A DNA stretch of 64,000 bases from Sergeia podlipaevii (taxonomy: Eukaryota; Euglenozoa; Kinetoplastea; Trypanosomatida; Trypanosomatidae), in contig JASANZ010002225.1 of the NCBI GenBank assembly GCA_030849805.1, positions 1 through 64,000 of the forward strand. The letters run 5' to 3'. This document shows, in pieces, positions 10,185-19,873 of this stretch. Each line of letters starts with the position of its first letter. The stretch's first letter is position 1. The notes beneath the pieces were generated by a model. It had not been told where the DNA came from, ran no database searches, and worked only from the letters and a program-made list of their open reading frames with translations. The translations under genes and the position numbers were made by a program.

Positions 10185-12521
10185 ATGCTCCGGACCTCAT
10201 GGGTACATCGCTGTACTTTCCCTGCCGCCACGGAAACACGCACACTTTCGCAATGGCTGTCCGCTATCGCGATCAATGCCACCGCTCTCCCAGACCTTTC
10301 CGTGAGCAGTGAGGCGTCGTGTAAAGGCAATCCATCTAGCAGCACTAGTGGTACTGCGGCACATGTGTGGAGTGAAATTGCGCAAGTCGCCCCACACGCC
10401 TTCGCTCTGAAAGAGACCGATACTCTCTTCTCTATTGTGCAGTGTCTTCTACTGAAGAAAATTTATCCACCCTCACTCGACTCGTGGCCTGCCTTGACTG
10501 AGCAGCTACTCTTTTTTTCTGATGTGGAGGCCACTAGCGTGCTTCGCTATCCAGGCATACCAGATGCTACGTATCGCTATCTTGCGGGTGCAAGCACTCT
10601 CGCGCTTTCTTCTTCTTTACCGTCGTCACCATCTTACTCTTCATCCTCTACTACTTTTAGCAAGAGGCTGACATGTGCACCTCAACCACTATTTGATGAC
10701 GTTTCTAGTGCGTTGGGGCTCTCCGCTGCTTCCATGATGATGCAACGCTCTGTTCCACTCGCACATCGGCGATCAGAGGGTCAAATCGGTCGTAGTAGTG
10801 AGAGGGGTACAGTGCAGAGCGTGTCACCATTGTATGTAGCGGCTTCACGCGAAACTCTTGTGCTTGCCGATGGTGTTGTGCCTGTTAGCGCAAGGCTACC
10901 TTGCGCTGATGGCGGAAGCGTTGCATGTCTTATCGACAGTTTTATTGGCCACTATGTACATGTAGTGCACGACGACGCTACTGTGGTGCCGTCTCTTGAT
11001 GGGCGTCGTGCTGTTCTGGAGGACATGAATGCTGCCTTGTTGAGTGTATTAGCGAGGAACGAGGCAACGCTTCACGTAGACGCAGTGGGAGATGCCATAC
11101 CGCAGTACATGCACATTCTGTTTTCGTTTGACATGGAGAGTAGCTCGCGCGATGTAGCGGGATCGCAATCCACCGCACAACCAAAAAATACTCTACTTTA
11201 CGCCTTTACCCGTGATGTGTGCGAACGGCTTTCTCACAACGTACTTGGTGCTCGTTTGTGCCTTCTCTATCTTTCCACTTATTATGCTGGAGTGAAGCAC
11301 GAGGGCAGCAGAAGTGGTGGTGGCAATGAAAATCTTTCTTTTGATCCATCGGCGCAGCGCTTGTACCTGCATATGCTGCGTATCGCATGCAAAGCAGTAA
11401 GGATGTATTATACTGCTGACCACTTGGCCATCGTCACCTCTCCCGCCGTATCTCTGGCTGCTCCCCCACCGACTGCGTTGTCGATCAAGGAGGGTCTGGC
11501 TCCGCTACTTCGAAGCATTTACGACGCCCTTGACCTTACATTTCAGAACAATGCGAACAACGGCAATGCTCTGCATTTCGTCGATGGCACTGAGCGGACG
11601 CTACGCTTAGATGTATCGACAGCACTCATGCGTGCGTTGCGGATGGAAGCCAACACACCTGATGCGTTCCTACGAGACGCGATGGCTCTTGTTGACCGTT
11701 GTGACGCTTCTATGGCAATTGAGGGCGAACTGATTGCTGGCAAGGTGCGCCTACTAGAGTACTTTGACCTTGATGAGGAGGCGAGAGACGCCATTTATGG
11801 CGATGTGGTGACCTCGCTGCGGAACTTGGTAACACTTCGGCCTCGTGTGACCGAGGACAACAAGAAGATTGCTCAAAGCGAGTGGGATGATGCAGCGGAT
11901 GTCGAAGAGGCAGGTCAGACAACAGCAGATTCAGTGCCGTCTTCTGCATTTACCTACCAAACCTCCACAGAAGATGAGATCGACGCGAGTGGGCCTGCCA
12001 AGATGAATAAGGCGACGCGAGCAATTATGCAGGCTGCGCATGAGGACGTTATCAAGGCGTTGTGTTCCTCGTACAACGAGGAACGTATCAACGAGGCTTA
12101 TGGCATTGTCGTTGCGCATAAGTATCACGGATTGAAAGTAACTAAGGAAGTCATTCGACCACTCATGGAAGTCCTGAGCCGTCGCGGAGACTGTCGCGTG
12201 TTTAATTTAGTAGACCTCTGCGTGCTGTATAGCAATAGCGAGGTGGATATGGACACTATCGGCTATCTTTTCCGGGCCTGTGCGGTGGCTGGAGATTACT
12301 ATCGCGCCTGCACACTGCTGCAGCTGATCAAGGAGGTAGTGCCAGGTTTCTTGGTGAAGGCGACGGATAGCATTAGGGAGTCCCTGCGTGAGCTCAAGGT
12401 GCTAGAGCCAGAGCCGTTCCATCTTTTTGTTTCAGATGAAATGAAGCTGGTGAAGTCTGCGCTGGGCGAGGCGGGTGCCACACTGCGCGATTTGCCTTGC
12501 TCCACTAACAAGCAGGAGTGA
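10185..12521 (+). CDS. Probable mitochondrial helical-repeat protein, unknown function
   Basis: 778 residues. The N-terminus (MLRTSWVHRC and onward, basic and Ser/Thr-rich, without acidic residues in the first 15) looks like a mitochondrial presequence. The body is mostly helical with a low-complexity Ser stretch near 140-160 and an acidic stretch near 570-600. The C-terminal 170 residues contain paired helices (for example around YLFRACAVAGDYYRACTLL) reminiscent of pentatricopeptide or TPR-type hairpins. In kinetoplastids such proteins often belong to mitoribosome or RNA-processing assemblies, but I see no motif that proves this. Targeting and repeat class are inferences. Confidence 0.75.
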   Translation: MLRTSWVHRCTFPAATETRTLSQWLSAIAINATALPDLSVSSEASCKGNPSSSTSGTAAHVWSEIAQVAPHAFALKETDTLFSIVQCLLLKKIYPPSLDSWPALTEQLLFFSDVEATSVLRYPGIPDATYRYLAGASTLALSSSLPSSPSYSSSSTTFSKRLTCAPQPLFDDVSSALGLSAASMMMQRSVPLAHRRSEGQIGRSSERGTVQSVSPLYVAASRETLVLADGVVPVSARLPCADGGSVACLIDSFIGHYVHVVHDDATVVPSLDGRRAVLEDMNAALLSVLARNEATLHVDAVGDAIPQYMHILFSFDMESSSRDVAGSQSTAQPKNTLLYAFTRDVCERLSHNVLGARLCLLYLSTYYAGVKHEGSRSGGGNENLSFDPSAQRLYLHMLRIACKAVRMYYTADHLAIVTSPAVSLAAPPPTALSIKEGLAPLLRSIYDALDLTFQNNANNGNALHFVDGTERTLRLDVSTALMRALRMEANTPDAFLRDAMALVDRCDASMAIEGELIAGKVRLLEYFDLDEEARDAIYGDVVTSLRNLVTLRPRVTEDNKKIAQSEWDDAADVEEAGQTTADSVPSSAFTYQTSTEDEIDASGPAKMNKATRAIMQAAHEDVIKALCSSYNEERINEAYGIVVAHKYHGLKVTKEVIRPLMEVLSRRGDCRVFNLVDLCVLYSNSEVDMDTIGYLFRACAVAGDYYRACTLLQLIKEVVPGFLVKATDSIRESLRELKVLEPEPFHLFVSDEMKLVKSALGEAGATLRDLPCSTNKQE

Positions 12522-12920
12522 TCTCTTTTATTTTTTTTAAAGAGAAAAGAGTATAGTTTGTTTTGGTATTTGAGTTCTCATGCGGGGGGAAGGGGTTGTT
12601 TTGGAGATAACGCAGTTGGACATCCATTTATGTTTGGTATCTTGTTTCTTATTATTATTTAGCTGTTCACAAATATATATACATTCTACAAATATTTTTA
12701 TCAAAAGCCTTCCTTATGGAGTTTGTGAATGAGCGATTGTATATTCTTTTCGTTTTTCTCCTGCATTTTCACAGTTATAGGTGCACTTACCCAAGACAAC
12801 TATATATAATCATCCTTAGCCTGCTTGTGTATTCTTACCACCTTCCAAAGCATACAAACATATATATATATTTATTGTTAGTAAAGCTATTTTCTTGTTA
12901 TATATATACATCAAGCGGAG
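12522..12920. other. Intergenic region
   Basis: No gene is seen. Contains T-runs, a G-run (12586-12591) and TA repeats near 12672-12680 and 12858-12868. Candidate acceptor AGs lie at 12914-12915 and 12919-12920, very close to the next ATG. Confidence 0.5.
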
Positions 12921-13643
12921 ATGATGAACGATCCCAATGGCATGCGTTGGTCCAACTCTGAAAAGAACTACGGCAAGGCGCTTTTGAAGAAGTCTGGCTG
13001 GACCGAGGGCAGCGGTATTGGTAAGGACGGCGAGGGCACCGCCTCACATGTCAAGGTGGTGCGCAAGGATGACACCATGGGACTCGGCTATAAGGCTGGC
13101 GTTCAGGAAGCATGGAGCGCGCAGTCCGTCGGCTTTGCGGACGTTCTCGAGCGCATTAAGAGCTCCAACGCCTCTCCTATTATTGACTCTGACGATGATG
13201 TGGGTGATGATAGCAGCAGCCACGTCACCGGGTCCCCTACTTCGCCCAACGCAACGCACAAGATTAGCGAGAGCCGTCACTTCAAGATGTATGCAAAGCG
13301 CAACGCGCTCAAGACGGAGCTGGTGCGTTTGCAGGATGGAGAGAAGCGTGAGGAGATCCTCGGCAGCGCTGCGTCTAGCAAGCGGACTCGCGATGACGTG
13401 CATGTAGATGCGAAACCTAAGCGTCGAAGGAAGGGGGAGGAGGAGGACAGCGATGACGAGGATGCCAGTACTACTGCGTGCACATTGGTGTCCCCTCTGC
13501 TGACGCGCCTGATGGTACGCTGCCCCAAGGACGAGCCAAAGCCCACGACGAAGTCTGACGGTACTGTGGAGCGTGTGGTAATTGCAAAGCCGCATCCTCG
13601 TCCGGCAAAGTGCACCGATAGCCCCTTTCTTGCTCAAGAGTAG
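12921..13643 (+). CDS. G-patch protein, PINX1-like
   Basis: 240 residues; two ATGs in a row (12921, 12924). Residues about 8-65 form a G-patch typical of the PINX1/Gno1 group. It has W-S-N before the start, then KALLKKSGWTEGSGIG, then the His-Val-Lys-Val and MGLGY blocks, and a Phe-x-x-Val-Leu helix just after it. PINX1-type proteins are nucleolar, activate the DEAH helicase Prp43 and take part in rRNA processing; human PINX1 also binds telomerase. The rest is acidic and Ser-rich (RKGEEEDSDDEDAS), with basic RRR clusters near 170 consistent with nuclear/nucleolar targeting. The PINX1 subgroup is judged from the motif order only. Confidence 0.85.
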   Translation: MMNDPNGMRWSNSEKNYGKALLKKSGWTEGSGIGKDGEGTASHVKVVRKDDTMGLGYKAGVQEAWSAQSVGFADVLERIKSSNASPIIDSDDDVGDDSSSHVTGSPTSPNATHKISESRHFKMYAKRNALKTELVRLQDGEKREEILGSAASSKRTRDDVHVDAKPKRRRKGEEEDSDDEDASTTACTLVSPLLTRLMVRCPKDEPKPTTKSDGTVERVVIAKPHPRPAKCTDSPFLAQE

Positions 13644-14374
13644 GTCATGCGGTTGTTACCGTTTGTAGTGAAGGGGTGAAGGATGCAAAGGGATGGTGGT
13701 GGGTGGCGTTGTGGGTTTTTTTTTTTTTTTTTTTGTAAAGCTTAATCGACATAAGAAATAGAAATTTAATATATAATCTAAAGATGGGGCTGTGTTGTCT
13801 GAGAGAAGGTGTGATTGTTGATCAATGCATTATGTGTATCCTCAGTTTTTTTTTATATCTTTGATATATACATAATGCGTTAATTGTATATATTTTAAAA
13901 AGCAAGAGTGTAGAATGTAATAAATGCGCATTGGGTGCATTCCGTAGGAGTTCAATAGGAAAACGCGCTGGAGTCTTTCCGTATTTTTTTCCCCCACTTT
14001 TGCAGCGTCGCTATCTTCCTATATTGTGCCCTTCTTTTCTTTTCTCCCTTGTTCCACAAGCACTCGTTTTTTTGTTTCACAGGCTGATTGATAAAGTTGC
14101 GGAACCCATCAGCCTTGGAAACAGTCGCGTTTAGTCAGGACTCATACAAGCGAGTGGGTTCATTATTTGTCATTATTGAGCAAGGACGTCAGCGTGACTA
14201 GAGCCATAGATTCAACAACAAACGAAAAAATAAAATAGTAAAAAAAATAGCGTCTCTTTGGGTGGGAGACAGAGACACAGAGGCGCAAAGACATAGAAAA
14301 AGGAATACCATAAGAAACTTTACATAGACTTAATAAAGCTGTGGATCAACAGACAGGACAGATTTGGTAAGTCA
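13644..14374. other. Intergenic region
   Basis: No gene is seen. Contains an 18-base T-run at about 13717-13734, TA-rich patches near 13860-13905 and a pyrimidine-rich stretch at 13975-14075 that could direct trans-splicing of the kinesin downstream (AG candidates after 14060). A purine/A-rich patch lies at 14220-14310. Confidence 0.5.
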
Positions 14375-16381
14375 ATGACCGAGCGAGTTCGTGTCGCGGT
14401 ACGCATTCGGCCCTTTCTCCCAACGGATCCGGATGATGCTGACCTTAGCACTATCGTTCTTGACTCCACGCACGTCGCGGTCGGTGAGCATCGCGTCTTC
14501 ACCGTAGACGAAGTTTTTAAAATGGAAGATGACAATGAATACATCTTCCACTCGCTTGTGAGGCCGCTCCTCGCGGAGTTCACTCGCGGCTACAACGCTA
14601 CAATATTGAGTTATGGGCAAACAGGGACCGGGAAGACTTTTACCACCGCTGGGATAGGACCACTTGTGATTAATGAGATCGTTCAAGGAGCCCTTGGTGG
14701 CAGCACTCGTCAACTGTCTGTGCAGTGTGTTGAGGTGTATGGGGATACCCTGCGTGATCTTCTCGCAGAAGATCCGGTTGCTAGCACCAAGACTCTGCAG
14801 CTGCGTGATGGCACAGGAGAAGCAGCGGGTCACACGGACGCTGGGGGCAAGACTTCAAACAGTGGTGCGTACGTTATGGGAGCAATTCGCTTTCGACCTC
14901 GGTCCTTGGCTGAGATGCTGGAGATCTTTGCGCACACATCGAGGATGCGGTCAACTGGGGCGACTGGGATGAACGAAACGTCGAGCCGCAGCCACAGCAT
15001 CTTCACCGTGTTGTACCAGCATGAAGGTGGTACCGCCAAGCTGAACCTAGTGGATCTGGCCGGGTCAGAACGGAACAAGCGCACACACAATCAAGGTCAG
15101 AGGTTTAAGGAAAGTATTGGCATCAACACTGGCCTCTTGGCGCTCGGGAACGTTATCCGGGCACTCGGACGCAATCATCAGGTGGGTGGTGCAGGTGTGG
15201 GCACGGTAGAAGTTGGTGCAGTGCAGAGAAGCACTAGTGCCATCCCCATACGACCCCCTATTCTTAGTGGTCTTGCCTCTCATCAGCAAGGCGGTGGTGG
15301 GGCCGCCAGTGGTGCCGTTAGTAGTGGTGTGCGTCACGTGCCCTACCGAAGTAGCAAACTTACCCGTCTTCTCCAAGATGCACTAGGTGGTAATTGCAAG
15401 ACAATTATGATTGCGTGTGTGGCACCAGACAGCTACAACATGGACGAAACGACGCGTACTCTACAATACTGCTCATTAGCGCTGAAGATTCTCAACGAAC
15501 CAGTACGCAACTATGACCTTTTTTACAAATCTCAAGGGGGCCGCGGTCGACGGCGCAGGCGGCGCTCGTCCATGGCAAACGACTATGGCGATAGAAGCAG
15601 GACGAGCAGTAGCTTCAGTGATGATGATGCTCATGAGCACGTGGACAGCGAGGGCGAAAGGTCGAGCGGCGAGGAGGTTGTGCCGGCAGCAACTTACAGA
15701 GATTTGGAGCGGCTGTACAGCGAGCGTGGAGACCTTGTCACGTCACTTGGGATGGACATTGACGCACTTGTGGCGCGTGTTGGCACGTGTGAAGAGGAGC
15801 TACGAAAGGATGAAGTTATTTTTGCCCGACAAATTGTGGAATTGAAGCGACTGGCTGAAGAGAATCGATTTTTGCACACGCGTGTGGGTCAGCTGGAGGG
15901 ACAGCAGCGATCTACTACTGAGATGGTAGGCGTGCCCTCTCTCCCTCTTCCGTCTTCGTTTCCCTCAGCAGGAGGCATACAGGATGCTGACACGGAGGAT
16001 GCGTTTACGAGGAACATTCTGCAGCTCCATGGCGCCGGCGATGCCGGTCTCAGCCAGCCGTCTTCTTTTGATGTAAGGCACACACGCCCATCTTTTCCTG
16101 CAGCTGCACGGCAAGTGTCGTTGAGCGCGCAAGATGGAGAGGAAGCTGACGTACGCTCGATGACAGATTTCACCGCACAGGTGCTCAGTGGTGAAGCAGC
16201 GGGTGGCGATCGTGATAACCAGCTTGTCGCACTTGCTCGTGAGGCCTTGCATTACCAAAATCACAACACGGAACTTCGCAATAAACTGAGTTCTGTAGTG
16301 GCTCTGCTAGAGTCCCAGCGGCGGGAAACGGCACTGCTGCGGCTCGAGCTTGATGAGATCCATCACCTGCTGGATGCGTGA
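14375..16381 (+). CDS. Kinesin with N-terminal motor (kinesin-4-like)
   Basis: 668 residues. The motor spans about residues 1-375. It has RVAVRIRPF at the start, P-loop GQTGTGKT at 81-88, switch I SSRSHSIF from 203, switch II LVDLAGSE at 225-232, and PYRSSKLTRLLQDALGG from 323. All ATP-binding motifs are intact, so it should be an active microtubule motor. 'INTGLLALGNVIRALG' and the unusually short sequence between DLAGSE and it resemble the kinesin-4/KIF4-KIF21 group, but family placement needs a tree. A Gly/Ser-rich insert of about 60 residues sits between helix alpha-4 and the SKLTRLL helix. The tail is mostly acidic low complexity with two short coiled coils (about 450-510 and 620-668), so dimerisation may be weak. 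Confidence 0.92.
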   Translation: MTERVRVAVRIRPFLPTDPDDADLSTIVLDSTHVAVGEHRVFTVDEVFKMEDDNEYIFHSLVRPLLAEFTRGYNATILSYGQTGTGKTFTTAGIGPLVINEIVQGALGGSTRQLSVQCVEVYGDTLRDLLAEDPVASTKTLQLRDGTGEAAGHTDAGGKTSNSGAYVMGAIRFRPRSLAEMLEIFAHTSRMRSTGATGMNETSSRSHSIFTVLYQHEGGTAKLNLVDLAGSERNKRTHNQGQRFKESIGINTGLLALGNVIRALGRNHQVGGAGVGTVEVGAVQRSTSAIPIRPPILSGLASHQQGGGGAASGAVSSGVRHVPYRSSKLTRLLQDALGGNCKTIMIACVAPDSYNMDETTRTLQYCSLALKILNEPVRNYDLFYKSQGGRGRRRRRRSSMANDYGDRSRTSSSFSDDDAHEHVDSEGERSSGEEVVPAATYRDLERLYSERGDLVTSLGMDIDALVARVGTCEEELRKDEVIFARQIVELKRLAEENRFLHTRVGQLEGQQRSTTEMVGVPSLPLPSSFPSAGGIQDADTEDAFTRNILQLHGAGDAGLSQPSSFDVRHTRPSFPAAARQVSLSAQDGEEADVRSMTDFTAQVLSGEAAGGDRDNQLVALAREALHYQNHNTELRNKLSSVVALLESQRRETALLRLELDEIHHLLDA

Positions 16382-16899
16382 TGAAAGCATCTTCCTTTCA
16401 GTACAATCTAGTAAGCCCCTTTTTTCCAATTATTATTATCTACTTTTTTTTTACATGAAGTGCTGCTGCTGTTTTCTATTTCTGTGGTTGCTAATGGTTT
16501 ATCTTTGCTCTTCTATTTGAGTTCAGTGTATGAGATGACAGTTGTACTAATACTGATATACACTAAAAAAAGAAAAAGAATATATTTCCAAATGAGAACT
16601 GATTTTGCCTGCTGAATATATATTTTTTTCTTTTCTTTTTGTTTTTTCTACTTGTTTCTTGTTGTTGTTTTTGTTTTTGTTTGTCCAAGGGTACTATATA
16701 GAGTGATTGGTCGAGAAGTAAATAGAAATAGATAAGAGTTGACGTGCACAGGTACTTTTTTCCCATTTCCCACCGCTTGCTTGCGAGAAGTATACACGTG
16801 TTTGAGTCTTCAGTACATCTATTCTTCCTTGAACGAGGCTTTGCAAACCCTTTATTATTATTTTTATTATTTGGTATTTAATATATATATATATTGCAG
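16382..16899. other. Intergenic region ending directly at a CAG-ATG junction
   Basis: No gene is seen. T-rich tracts at 16622-16680 and ATT-rich DNA at 16850-16880 precede a TA repeat (16881-16892). The sequence ttgcag at 16894-16899 abuts the next start codon and is a possible splice acceptor. Confidence 0.5.
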
Positions 16900-18948
16900 A
16901 TGGCTGACGTTTCGGAAAGCAGCAGAGGAGCCACAGCCTCTTCCAAGCGTGTTGGCGCACCCCCGAGTGGGCGCGGCGGTGGCAACGGACGCCAGCTCCC
17001 CGCTCCGACGGTGGAGGTATTCCGTCGTCGGCTCGCCCAAGCTGAGATGCAGTTGCGCGAAATGGAAGAGGAGCTCGCTCGCCTCACTGGCAAGCAAAAC
17101 CGCGAGCTTGAGATGCTAGGCAATGAAAACAAACACTACCGTGAGCGCCTAGAGGAGATAAGAATGGAAGAGTGTATGTCTCCTGCAGAGTTGGAGGCAG
17201 TGCGTATCGGAACAGAAAGTGGCGCGACTGGTGCCGCGGACTACCGTCTCATCGCGTCTAGCACCCCCAAGTACTGCATGTCGCGAGAGTTGATTGAGTG
17301 CAAGCGGGCGGACTGTGCTGAGGCTGAGGCGAAGCTTGCAGGATCTAGACAATATCTACTGGAGTTGCGCCGTCAGCACCAGGCCATGAAGCGGCGCCAG
17401 TTTGGCTCAGGCCTGTTGGCTTCTTACGCGCAGCTGACCTCTATTGATACACAGAAACAAACCACGCGCAACCAACTGCGAACGCTGGAGATGCACCTGG
17501 AGCGGGAGCTAGAGCGTTTCTCTGAACTACTCATTCATGCGAAGGCGATGCGCACGGAGATTGACTCTCTGCTTATAACACAGACACGATACAATAAAAG
17601 TTACCGTAAAAGACATGCGGAGCTGCTGGACACGCGGAAGGAGATGGCCTTCTTGATGGAAGTGTGCAGCCTTATCTTTGAGGAGCGCGAGCAGGAGTTG
17701 ATGGAGCTCGCGGAGCTAAAGCGACTTGCAGCCGAAGAGAGCCACAAGTACGAAGAGGCCTTTGTTGAGCTCACTGCCGTTATTGAAGAGAACGCAAACG
17801 CACAGCAAAACAATGAGACACGCATGACTGAGCTTCAGAAAGCTCTACAGGAGTCCCGCCGCGACCGCATTCAGCTCGAGAAAACTAACCACGAGCACCA
17901 GTTGGAAGCACACCAGAACAACGGCAACCAAAAGCGGCGGTCTCATCCTAGTGGTTCGCGTGGCTCTCACGTTCCAGAAAGTGGGCGTTTGGGGTTGTTT
18001 GACGCGGGTGCAGATGAAGAGCATAACCTCAACGCCCCACGCCACAATGATGACGTTATGGACGACAGCTACGACGAAGAGGACGAGGAAGAGGATGAAA
18101 CGGGGGTTAAGGGGCAGGTACGCGAGCTTGACAAATTTTACGACCGCCTCGCTGCGATTGTGGACTCGGACGATATGAGCGATATGGTGGAGTTCCTCAA
18201 CTGCAGCGCAGATCGACGTTTTGCCCACTTTTCAGACATGAACCGTCTTGAGGAGGAGATGGCAGCTCTGGAGACGGAGCGAACTTCCCTTATGCAAGAG
18301 ATGGATGCTCTAGGGACGGAGACTCCGGAACAGCAAGCACGTTCGGAACGCATGCGAGCTCTTCAGAAGAAGCTCGACGACACAAAGGAGCGTATTGAGG
18401 AGCAGAATGCGCAGCTGGATTGCACCACGGCCATCTTAGACAAGGTTGTGGTGGAGGTGTCCAAGCAGTTCCGTGGTGTTGGATGCGACGTTAGTGCGCT
18501 TCGCGAAAAAACTGGTTTGGAAGGTGTCATGCGCACAACGGCGACGGCATGTCTACAGTTGATTGAACAGCGTGTAGAGGAATACCTGCTGTCTTACTCC
18601 TGCAAGCAGCAGAAGCATCACCAGCAGATGTATGCTGGCACACAGGACTTGGCGTACGCTGGGGTTGCTACCAACAGCGCGATCCCGAACGCTGCTCGAA
18701 CGCTATTGAAGCGGCCAGATCTCCTACCTCATGGTGAGATGAGCGCAAAGAGCCTCGTGCGACTCACCGCGCTGCCGCACACCGCTGAACCCTCTACACA
18801 GAGCTATAGTTACGCGTTGACGACGACGCCTAGTATGTCCTTCGCACACTCAGGTGGCGGCACGGAGGACTTTAGCGGCAACGGTGGGGCAGAACAGCCC
18901 TTGTCCATGATAGAGGCTCGTGCCATTTTAAGAGAGAAGATGCGTTGA
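16900..18948 (+). CDS. Coiled-coil protein, outer-dynein-arm docking complex-like (CCDC63/CCDC114/ODA family)
   Basis: 682 residues from the ATG at 16900; the in-frame TTG two codons earlier is not used. Nearly all of residues 45-570 is predicted coiled coil, except an acidic Asp/Glu stretch near 390-405. Two blocks resemble the docking-complex family: a central one (about 190-260) with 'LEMHLERELERFSELL' followed by 'LRTEIDSL'-like spacing and a 'RYNKSYRKRHAEL' segment, and a later one with FLN-x-D-x-RFAHFSDMN (about 432-447), matching the family's 'FALFNYVN' block. Family members anchor outer dynein arms to the axonemal doublet. Trypanosomatids have such complexes at the flagellum. The assignment rests on remembered motif similarity, so it is probable, not certain. 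Confidence 0.7.
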   Translation: MADVSESSRGATASSKRVGAPPSGRGGGNGRQLPAPTVEVFRRRLAQAEMQLREMEEELARLTGKQNRELEMLGNENKHYRERLEEIRMEECMSPAELEAVRIGTESGATGAADYRLIASSTPKYCMSRELIECKRADCAEAEAKLAGSRQYLLELRRQHQAMKRRQFGSGLLASYAQLTSIDTQKQTTRNQLRTLEMHLERELERFSELLIHAKAMRTEIDSLLITQTRYNKSYRKRHAELLDTRKEMAFLMEVCSLIFEEREQELMELAELKRLAAEESHKYEEAFVELTAVIEENANAQQNNETRMTELQKALQESRRDRIQLEKTNHEHQLEAHQNNGNQKRRSHPSGSRGSHVPESGRLGLFDAGADEEHNLNAPRHNDDVMDDSYDEEDEEEDETGVKGQVRELDKFYDRLAAIVDSDDMSDMVEFLNCSADRRFAHFSDMNRLEEEMAALETERTSLMQEMDALGTETPEQQARSERMRALQKKLDDTKERIEEQNAQLDCTTAILDKVVVEVSKQFRGVGCDVSALREKTGLEGVMRTTATACLQLIEQRVEEYLLSYSCKQQKHHQQMYAGTQDLAYAGVATNSAIPNAARTLLKRPDLLPHGEMSAKSLVRLTALPHTAEPSTQSYSYALTTTPSMSFAHSGGGTEDFSGNGGAEQPLSMIEARAILREKMR

Positions 18949-19413
18949 TTGGGCATTCCACAGAGAGGTGCACACCCACAGGGAGAGAGATGATGTTTGC
19001 TTTGTTTTTTTTTTCTACTTTGGCGAGGCTTTTCTTTGTTTTGAATTGTCTTTAACTTCCTTTTCATGTGCTTTTTTTTCTCTTTACTTTAGAAGGTAAG
19101 TATAGCATAATAGATACGATTTCAGGAAGTCTTGTGTTTTTTTTTTTTTTTGGGGGGAGGACATTTTAGACATGATAGAGGTGTTTGATAAATTGTAGTT
19201 TTGCAGCGCGGTATCGGGAGGTTTTTTTTTCTTTTGTTTCTGTATTACAGTGCATGCAGAAGGAATGAAAGAAGAGAAGCTTTTTGAACGGCCAGTGACT
19301 GCACGTGCTCTCCATCTGCGTTGGTGATGCTCCGTAGAGGCGAGATTTTGCTTTTTTTTTTTCATGTGGGATACATTTTTGTATGAGGATTTTTGTTTTT
19401 CTCATTTTTCTTC

Positions 19414-19433
19414 ATATATATATATATATATAT
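19414..19433. repeat. (AT)n microsatellite
   Basis: A 20-base AT repeat in the spacer between the docking-complex-like gene and the PDI-like gene. Confidence 0.9.
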
Positions 19434-19794
19434 TTCAATGTTTCTTGGATAGAATTATGTACGCATAGTTGCGAAACAACACCTTACCACATGCGGTGAG
19501 GAGCAGACTACTTACAACAACAACAAAAAAAAAAAGATGGGAGAATCATTGTGATAAACTTCAACATGGGCATATTGGGTAATGTAGTGCCCTTTACTTT
19601 CTCTTTTGTTAAGTTTTTCCTTTTCTTTGTTCTTTATGTTTTCACAGGACGAGCAGTGAATATTGGGACATGCTGTCTATAAAGGCAATTCTTCTTATAT
19701 TATACATTTCTATTTTTAGTTACTGCATAAATGATTTTTTTTTGTACTTCTCCCTTTTTTTAAATTATCCTCTGCTAATCAGAAATAGTTCTCA

Positions 19795-19810
19795 TTTTTT
19801 TTTTTACAAG
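19795..19810 (+). promoter_or_regulatory. Candidate spliced-leader trans-splice acceptor
   Basis: T-run then acaag. No ATG lies between here and 19874, which supports the signal-peptide start of the PDI-like protein. Confidence 0.5.
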
Positions 19811-19873
19811 TTTATCCATTTGTTTACCATTTTTTTTTTCTCCCGTCCTTTTTTTTTTTTTCGTCTGATACCG

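Larger units (their letters stand above)
18949..19873. other. Intergenic region
   Basis: No gene is seen. Contains T-runs (19138-19151), a TA repeat at 19414-19433 and A-runs. A T-run at 19795-19805 followed by AG at 19809-19810 is a strong splice-acceptor candidate; no ATG lies between it and 19874, which fixes the next start. Confidence 0.55.
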
